Below the pieces are notes generated by a model, which made no database searches, was not told the origin of the DNA, and saw only the letters and a program-made list of their open reading frames with translations. Shown in pieces: positions 5,611-10,791 of a DNA stretch of 10,791 nt. Position 1 is the stretch's first letter, and every line of letters begins with the position of its first letter. Made by a program: the position numbers and the translations under genes. The DNA is taken from assembly GCA_031552845.1 (NCBI GenBank), contig JAVBMC010000016.1, forward strand, positions 1 to 10,791, given 5' to 3'. Source of the DNA: JAVBMC01 sp031552845. Its GTDB lineage: Bacteria; Verrucomicrobiota; Kiritimatiellia; RFP12; DVOR01.

Positions 5611-7030
5611 CTTCAAGTTTGCCGCTCTTTTTGCGGTTGCGTTAAGCCTCTCAGTCTCTGCTCAAACTACAGATGCTGCCTTGCCGGTTGCTGAAGATGC
5701 GGTTGTTCAAGCGGATCAGTCGCCATGGCAGTTCGACGGCGGTTTTGATTTACGTCTGCGGCAGGAGTTGTGGGATCATATCCCAGCGCCCGGCGGCGGC
5801 GGTGCCAAGCAGGAAAACTTCTTCCGCTTCCGTACGCGTGTTTGGGGTGAGGCAAAGTATGGTGATGACTTCCGCTTCTATACCCGTGTGGCTAATGAAT
5901 GGCGCAAGTATATTGCCCGCCGCGATGTGGTGAGTAATTATACGTGGCCCGACGAGCTGGTGCTGGATAACTTTTTCGTCGACATCAACAACTGCTTTGG
6001 TGACTTCATTGACTTTCGTATCGGTCGGCAGGATTTGAATTACTTTGGCTCATGGCGTATCTTTGGTGACGGTACGCCCGGTGATGGTTCGCGCACATTC
6101 TATAGCGATGCCGCAGTGATGACGATGCATCTGGATGATGAGAATGATTTGCGTTTGTTTGGCCTCTACAATATGCCCTACAATTACTTCACCATCGGTC
6201 ATCCGACGGGCGTGCCGAAGAGCTGGGGTGATGAACGCCAGCAGACGCAAGTCGAAGCTTCGGCACGGGATATGTCTGATGCAGGCGCGGGCGTCTATTA
6301 TACAACGCGCTCTATTGACCCTAAGATGCCGCTGGATATTTACTCCATCTGGCGCAGGCAAAGCGATTATAAAATCGGCGACACTAAATATCAAGGGCGG
6401 AATATCTGGACGCAGGGTATTCTGTTCAAGCCATCTTTCACCGAGGAGTGGAGTGCTGAGTTTGAAGCCGCTTGGCAGGGCGGGCGAGTGGACGATGGAC
6501 GGGATATCTGCGCGTGGATGGCGTATGCCGCGACAACCTGGCGGCCGACAGTTCAAGAAGGTTGGAAGCCCTATTTGACGTTAGCCTTTTATGCGCTCTC
6601 CGGTGACAAGAATCCAACCAAAGGTACCGATACCAACTGGAACCCCATGTGGGCGCGTCACCCGATGCTCAGCGAACTCTTGCTGGTGCGCAACACCGGC
6701 TACTATGGCGTCGGTTATTGGTCAAACATGATGTATCCGCATTTGGCCGCCGGAACAAAGATATTTGACAGACACTCTATCCTGTCCCACACGGGGCCTC
6801 TGTTCGCAGAAACCGCAGATGAAGATTACACGAGGAGCGGCGGGCATGGACAATACCAAGGCTGGTTAGGCGTGTTGGAGTATATGGTTGTCATGGTCAA
6901 GGGTGCAATCGACGGACGCGGTCAAGTAACCGGACTCGTCCGTGCAGAAGCTTTCGCTCCCGGTGAATATACTTCGCCTCGGGACGAGATGGCTTACTTC
7001 CTGCGCTTCCAAGTCATGATCGCCTATTAA
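5603..7030 (+). CDS. Outer-membrane porin, alginate-export-like family (copy 1)
   Basis: The frame has no stop further upstream, but the real start is ATG 5603, because it gives a classic signal peptide: MTNFKFAALFAVALSLSVSA, with cleavage likely after SVSA (residue 20). The protein is 475 residues. The mature part has the look of an alginate-export-type beta-barrel (PF13372-like): alternating aromatic and polar residues, LRLRQELWDHIP, the strand DFRIGRQDLNYFGSWRIFG, and a C-terminal strand ending FLRFQVMIAY with a terminal Tyr, as in BAM-assembled proteins. It probably forms an outer-membrane channel; the substrate cannot be told from sequence and alginate is only the family name. The mature protein has exactly two cysteines (NNCF and DICAW), both kept in copy 2. 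The start overlaps the tsaD stop by 8 bases without a good ribosome-binding site, so translation is probably coupled. The closest relative is the next gene. Confidence 0.85.
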   Translation: MTNFKFAALFAVALSLSVSAQTTDAALPVAEDAVVQADQSPWQFDGGFDLRLRQELWDHIPAPGGGGAKQENFFRFRTRVWGEAKYGDDFRFYTRVANEWRKYIARRDVVSNYTWPDELVLDNFFVDINNCFGDFIDFRIGRQDLNYFGSWRIFGDGTPGDGSRTFYSDAAVMTMHLDDENDLRLFGLYNMPYNYFTIGHPTGVPKSWGDERQQTQVEASARDMSDAGAGVYYTTRSIDPKMPLDIYSIWRRQSDYKIGDTKYQGRNIWTQGILFKPSFTEEWSAEFEAAWQGGRVDDGRDICAWMAYAATTWRPTVQEGWKPYLTLAFYALSGDKNPTKGTDTNWNPMWARHPMLSELLLVRNTGYYGVGYWSNMMYPHLAAGTKIFDRHSILSHTGPLFAETADEDYTRSGGHGQYQGWLGVLEYMVVMVKGAIDGRGQVTGLVRAEAFAPGEYTSPRDEMAYFLRFQVMIAY

Positions 7031-7086
7031 TATATAGAATAGGCAGATAGTCTCTACAAAACAGATAAGGGCCGGATAGAATAATC
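7031..7086 (+). other. Short spacer between the two porin genes
   Basis: These 56 bases are AT-rich and hold no hairpin with a T-run and no clear promoter. An AAGGG motif is too far from the ATG at 7087 to be a typical ribosome-binding site. Read-through from copy 1 is the simplest assumption. Confidence 0.4.
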
Positions 7087-8529
7087 ATGAAACTGCCTTT
7101 CAACGCAGCGCTGGCTGTTTGCGTGTACATTGCTTTCTCGACGGTCAATGCAAATGAGGTGACGAATGAAGTGATGACAGCGGTCATTGATTCCGATGCT
7201 GTTGTTGAAAAGGTGCCGTCTTTGCAACTGAATGGCGGGTTAGACCTCCGCTTGCGTCAGGAGTTATGGGATCATATTCCGATTCCAGGCGGGGGCGGCG
7301 GCAAGCAGGAAAACTTTTTCCGCTTTCGTGCACGGGCTTGGGGGGAGGCCAAGTATGGTGAGGATTTCCGCTGGTTCGGGCGGATATCACACGAATGGCG
7401 CAAATACATCGCACGGCGTGATGTGGTGAGCAATTTTACTTGGCCGGATGAGCTGGTCCTCGATAACTTCTTCGTCGATATCAATAATTGTTTTGATGAT
7501 CAGGTTGACTTCAGGATAGGCCGGCAGGAGTTGAATTATTTTGGTTCCTGGCGGATATTCGGCGACGGTACGCCGGGCGATGGTTCGCGCACTTTTTACA
7601 GCGATGCCGCCGTGGCGACCTGGCGCATTGATGATGAGAATGACCTCATCTTTTTTGGTCTTTATGACATGCCCTATAACTACTTTACGATCGGTGATCC
7701 GACCGGGGCTCCGGCAGCCTGGAGGGACGAGCGCCAGCTCACGCAGATTGAACCCTCCGCACGTGATATGGAAGATGCCGGCGCAGGGCTGTATTTCATA
7801 ACACGCGCAATCGACAAAACTATGCCCTTGGAAGCTTACTTCATTTGGCGGCGGCAAGGTGACTACAAAATTGCGGATGTTGCGCGGCCGGGGCGCGACA
7901 TCTACACGCAGGGTGTTTTCTTCAAGCCAAAGCTGAGCGAAACATTCAGCGCAGAGATTGAAGCCGCGTGGCAGCTCGGTAAAATTGATGATGGACGGGA
8001 TCTTTGCGCCTGGATGTTCTATGCAAGCACGACCTGGAGGCCGGCTGCCACGCAAGGTTGGAAGCCCTATGTGATGTGTGCGTTCTATGCGCTCTCCGGC
8101 GATGCCAATCCGGATAAAGGCACCGATACCAATTGGAATCCATTATGGGGGAGGCATTCGATTCTCAGTGAACTGCTGTTTCTTCGGAATTGCGGTTACT
8201 ACGGCATGGGGTATTGGGCAAATATGTTTTATCCCTATCTGGGTGCCGGAGCTAAAGTTGGAGAACGCCAGTCATTTCAATCCCATACCGGGCCGGTATT
8301 TGCGGAGACGTCCGATGTCGAGTGGACGCGCAGCGGAGGGCATGGGCAGTATCAAGGATGGCTGGGAGCGCTGGAGTACGCAGTTCTGCTTGTCAAAGGG
8401 GCTTTGAGCAACGGACGCGGCGATATCAGCGGCCTAGTCCGTGCTGAGGCGTTTGCGCCGGGAGAGTACACGTCACCGCGTGACGGGATGGCCTACTTCC
8501 TGCGCTTCCAGATACAGATGGCTTACTAA
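7087..8529 (+). CDS. Outer-membrane porin, alginate-export-like family (copy 2)
   Basis: This 480-residue protein is a tandem paralogue of the preceding gene, roughly 70 percent identical by eye over the mature part with almost no gaps. Long blocks are identical, such as RQELWDHIP, KQENFFRFR, EWRKYIARRDVVSN, TWPDELVLDNFFVDINNCF and FAPGEYTSPRD. The signal peptide differs (MKLPFNAALAVCVYIAFS, cleavage probably after VNA near residue 22), as does the short acidic region after it. It ends FLRFQIQMAY with the terminal aromatic of outer-membrane barrels. It has four mature cysteines, two shared with copy 1. The 56-base gap from copy 1 has no terminator and only a weak purine-rich AAGGG well upstream of the start. 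The two copies are probably co-transcribed but may have diverged in substrate or expression. Its stop lies 9 bases from that of the convergent murA. Confidence 0.85.
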   Translation: MKLPFNAALAVCVYIAFSTVNANEVTNEVMTAVIDSDAVVEKVPSLQLNGGLDLRLRQELWDHIPIPGGGGGKQENFFRFRARAWGEAKYGEDFRWFGRISHEWRKYIARRDVVSNFTWPDELVLDNFFVDINNCFDDQVDFRIGRQELNYFGSWRIFGDGTPGDGSRTFYSDAAVATWRIDDENDLIFFGLYDMPYNYFTIGDPTGAPAAWRDERQLTQIEPSARDMEDAGAGLYFITRAIDKTMPLEAYFIWRRQGDYKIADVARPGRDIYTQGVFFKPKLSETFSAEIEAAWQLGKIDDGRDLCAWMFYASTTWRPAATQGWKPYVMCAFYALSGDANPDKGTDTNWNPLWGRHSILSELLFLRNCGYYGMGYWANMFYPYLGAGAKVGERQSFQSHTGPVFAETSDVEWTRSGGHGQYQGWLGALEYAVLLVKGALSNGRGDISGLVRAEAFAPGEYTSPRDGMAYFLRFQIQMAY

Positions 8530-8538
8530 TGCGTCAGA

Positions 8539-9819
8539 TCAGTCGAGGCGGCGGATGCGGGCACCTAAGCGGGATAATTCCGCATCAACCTTCTCATACC
8601 CGCGGTCGATGCTCTCGGCATTGAGGATTGTTGTTTGACCTTTTGCACAGAGCGCCGCAATGAGCAAAGCCATGCCGGCGCGGATGTCCGGGCTGGCCAC
8701 CTTAGTGCCCTGCAGGCTGACAGGACCTGTCACGACAACCCGATGGGGATCGCACTGTACAATCAACGCACCCATGCCGATTAAGTGATCGACAAAGTAC
8801 ATACGGCTCTCAAACATCTTCTCAAAGAACAGCATGGTGCCGCGTGTTTGCGTCGCCAGCACAATCAATACACTCATCAGATCCGAAGGGAACGCCGGCC
8901 AGATGCCGTCTTCCACCTTTGGAATGACTTGACCGAAGTCATACTTGGTGCGCAGTTTCTGTTTGCCGGGGATACGAAGAGTTTTCCCCTTAATTGTAAA
9001 GCGGGCTCCGAAGCGGTGGAGGGGACGTTGGATGATTTCGAAGTCGCCAGAATCAATGTTCTTGAGGGTCATTGCTCCGCCGGTGGCAAGCGCGGCAATC
9101 ATATACGACACCGCATCAATGTAGTCCGGTCCGATAGCACAAGTCACGCCGCTCAGGCGTGAGACTCCGGTAATCGTGAGACAGTTGGTACCGATGCCTT
9201 CAATCTTTGCGCCCATTGCGTTGAGCATATTGCAAAGATTTTGGACATGCGGCTCGCAAGCAGTATTGTACAACACCGTCTTGCCTTTAGCTAGAACGGC
9301 CGCCATGATGATGTTTTCCGTGGCAGTCACGCTGGCTTCATCCAATACAAATCGTGCGCCCTTCAGACCCTTAGTGTGAAAGGAAAAGGCCGCACCGCAT
9401 TTGACTTGTACGCCTAAGGCTTGGAATCCTTCAATATGCGTATCAATACGACGACGCCCGATTACATCACCGCCCGGAGGATAGATGGTGGCAGAACCGC
9501 AACGACCGATGAGAGCGCCGGCAAAGAGAATCGAACCACGCACCTTGCCGCATAACTCTTTGTCCAAGTTTGTTGCCGTCAACTTTTTGGCATGAATCAC
9601 TACCGTATGCTTGGCCTTGTCCAAGTTGACAGACGCTCCAAGCGCCTTGACAATGTCGAGCATCACCAAGACGTCGACAATAATAGGGAGGTTCTTTAAA
9701 GTAACCGGTTCACTGCTCAACAATGCCGCCGCAATCATCGGGAGCGCGGCATTTTTATTGCCGGGAACAACGTGAATCCCGGATATGGGGGAGCCACCTG
9801 TGATTTCAAACTTTGCCAT
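8539..9819 (-). CDS. murA: UDP-N-acetylglucosamine 1-carboxyvinyltransferase, Asp-type active site
   Basis: MurA transfers enolpyruvate from phosphoenolpyruvate to UDP-GlcNAc, the first committed step of peptidoglycan synthesis, in the cytoplasm. ATG 9819 gives 426 residues and puts the substrate-binding Lys22-Asn23 (GNKNAALP) at the family position. AGGA lies six bases upstream. A TTG at 9825 is a possible earlier start but less likely. The EPSP-synthase-like double domain is complete: VRGSIL (Arg94), ATENIIMAA, FPSDL with the catalytic Asp, FESRMYFVDHL, DIRAGMALLIA, and DRGYEKVDAELSRLGA at the C-terminus. In the active-site loop the usual PGGC is PPGGD: Asp118 (codon at 9466-9468) replaces the cysteine that fosfomycin alkylates. 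The same change is known in Mycobacterium tuberculosis and Chlamydia. The protein is rather divergent, so a MurA-like paralogue is possible but less likely. It follows the TPR gene by 34 bases and is probably in its operon. Confidence 0.92.
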   Translation of the reverse strand: MAKFEITGGSPISGIHVVPGNKNAALPMIAAALLSSEPVTLKNLPIIVDVLVMLDIVKALGASVNLDKAKHTVVIHAKKLTATNLDKELCGKVRGSILFAGALIGRCGSATIYPPGGDVIGRRRIDTHIEGFQALGVQVKCGAAFSFHTKGLKGARFVLDEASVTATENIIMAAVLAKGKTVLYNTACEPHVQNLCNMLNAMGAKIEGIGTNCLTITGVSRLSGVTCAIGPDYIDAVSYMIAALATGGAMTLKNIDSGDFEIIQRPLHRFGARFTIKGKTLRIPGKQKLRTKYDFGQVIPKVEDGIWPAFPSDLMSVLIVLATQTRGTMLFFEKMFESRMYFVDHLIGMGALIVQCDPHRVVVTGPVSLQGTKVASPDIRAGMALLIAALCAKGQTTILNAESIDRGYEKVDAELSRLGARIRRLD

Positions 9820-9825
9820 GGTCAA

Positions 9826-9829
9826 TCCT
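9826..9829 (-). promoter_or_regulatory. Ribosome-binding site that decides the murA start
   Basis: AGGA on the minus strand lies six bases before ATG 9819. It directly abuts the alternative TTG at 9825, which is too close to be served by it. This spacing, together with the position of Lys22, supports the ATG start. Confidence 0.6.
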
Positions 9830-9853
9830 GTTAAAGATGGTAAAAGAAATAGG

Positions 9854-10791
9854 TTAGTGATCTGTCTGCTTGATACGCTTCATCCATTCGGAGATTATGT
9901 CGGTGCCGGGCAAGTGATTGGATGAAATCCGGCGTAGTATTTGCAATGCTTCTTCTGACTTGTTACTCCGATCCAGCAGGTCGGCAGCATGATAAGCCGC
10001 TTTTAAAAACCAAGATAAGCTTTCCGTATCGGGATCCAGCTTGGTTTGCTTCCGTTCATCTAAACACTTTAAGACTACTTCAATGTAGTAGTGTTCCAAT
10101 GCCTCATCCGCACGATTGAGCTTTTCAAAGCATCGTCCAATTTTAAAGTGTGTCCGATAGATTTGGCTTTGTGTGAGAGTAGGGCGGGCTAAGATTTCTT
10201 TGTAGGTTTTGATGGCTTCGAGATAACGTGCCGAATTATCCGCACCCAAGTTAAGTAAACAGTCGCCTTTGAGCTCTTTTGCATTGGCAGCCCATTCGCT
10301 TTCCGGGTAACGGGCGATGATGTCATCCAGCAAAACAAGCGCCTCGTTAAGACGTGCCAGCTCGATCAGGGATTCGGCCTGCATATAACGGGCTTCCGCG
10401 AGTTGAGTTGTATTAGGGTAGGTGGTGATAAGAGCCGATAGCAACTCAATTGCCCCTGCATAATCACGCTGGCGCAAAGATGCTCTTGCTGCCCAGAGGG
10501 ACGCAATCTCTGCCCATTTGTTTTCAGGCCATTTAGTGACAAAGCTTAAGAATGCACTCTTGGCATCATCGTAATTGCCTCGGTTGAAATCATGTTGTGC
10601 GAGCCACATGGCCATGTCTGGTAGGAACAGCGAGTTAGGATAATCCAACAAGTAGGCGGCGCCTGCTGCGCGGGCTTCATCATCATTGCCATTTCCGTAC
10701 AGCGCCAGTACGTTGTAGAAAGCTGCCTCATCTTTCGCCGAGGGTGCAAGGCGGGCAGCTTCAGTAAAATCCTCAAGGGCGGTTTTGAATT
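9854..10791 (-). CDS. Tetratricopeptide-repeat protein (partial, runs off right edge)
   Basis: The minus-strand frame is open from the right edge to TAA at 9854-9856, giving about 311 visible residues without the N-terminus. An internal ATG at 10651 is not the true start, because the same repeat pattern continues upstream of it (FKTALEDFTEAARLAPSA, YNVLALYGNG, AAYLLDYPNS). The protein is a chain of TPR-like helix pairs about 35 residues apart, with recurrent A-x-x-x-Y-P-N/E-S/T turns: FLSFVTKWPENKWAEIA, LLSALITTYPNTTQLAEAR and LLDDIIARYPESEWAANAK. A later GRCFEKLNRADEALEHYY unit is also present. This is the style of BamD/YbgF-type and other envelope-linked TPR scaffolds, but no specific function can be assigned without the N-terminus. 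It precedes murA by 34 bases on the same strand and probably shares its transcript. Confidence 0.85.
   Translation of the reverse strand, partial: FKTALEDFTEAARLAPSAKDEAAFYNVLALYGNGNDDEARAAGAAYLLDYPNSLFLPDMAMWLAQHDFNRGNYDDAKSAFLSFVTKWPENKWAEIASLWAARASLRQRDYAGAIELLSALITTYPNTTQLAEARYMQAESLIELARLNEALVLLDDIIARYPESEWAANAKELKGDCLLNLGADNSARYLEAIKTYKEILARPTLTQSQIYRTHFKIGRCFEKLNRADEALEHYYIEVVLKCLDERKQTKLDPDTESLSWFLKAAYHAADLLDRSNKSEEALQILRRISSNHLPGTDIISEWMKRIKQTDH

Noticed and set aside
7387..8055. 222-codon minus-strand frame inside porin copy 2
   Set aside because: A similar antisense frame exists in copy 1 (6050-6556) because the sense genes are paralogous. No ribosome-binding site or motif supports it.

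Overview
The window looks like a chromosomal segment from a Gram-negative bacterium. Two consecutive genes encode secreted outer-membrane beta-barrel proteins with signal peptides and C-terminal aromatic residues, next to peptidoglycan (murA), amino-sugar (glmS), pantothenate (panD) and tRNA-modification (tsaD) genes. The HU-like protein with a C-terminal DUF4469-type domain, the alginate-export-type porins and the Asp-type MurA together suggest the PVC superphylum (a Kiritimatiellota, Lentisphaerota or Verrucomicrobiota relative). That placement is inference from family knowledge, not proof.

Layout. Positions 1-523 (minus) hold the 5' part of an HU/IHF-like DNA-binding gene that runs off the left edge. 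Positions 524-1002 are noncoding: upstream region of the HU-like gene, a strong Shine-Dalgarno-like motif, small hairpins and a very G-rich tract with a G-quadruplex motif. A near-consensus sigma70 promoter (1003-1031) drives tRNA-Val(CAC) at 1043-1119. It is followed on the same strand by a tightly packed run of genes: galK (1163; C-terminus broken by a frameshift), glmS (2337), panD (4184), tsaD (4540) and two tandem paralogous porins (5603 and 7087). Gaps inside the run are mostly a few bases or overlaps (TAATG, ATGA), so it is probably one operon. On the minus strand, converging on the second porin with only 9 bp between stop codons, lie murA (8539-9819) and, upstream of it, a TPR-repeat gene that runs off the right edge.

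How the genes fit together. GalK feeds the Leloir pathway. GlmS makes glucosamine-6-phosphate, the precursor of UDP-GlcNAc, which MurA then uses in the first committed step of peptidoglycan synthesis. PanD makes beta-alanine for coenzyme A. TsaD makes the t6A modification of ANN-decoding tRNAs. The two porins probably form outer-membrane channels for an unknown, perhaps saccharide or anionic, substrate.

The most notable points are the galactokinase frameshift inside its last conserved motif, the Asp in place of the fosfomycin-target Cys in MurA, the tandem porin duplication with two conserved cysteines, and the G-quadruplex motif upstream of the tRNA promoter. I found no defence system, CRISPR array, transposon or phage module. 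The window is mainly housekeeping.
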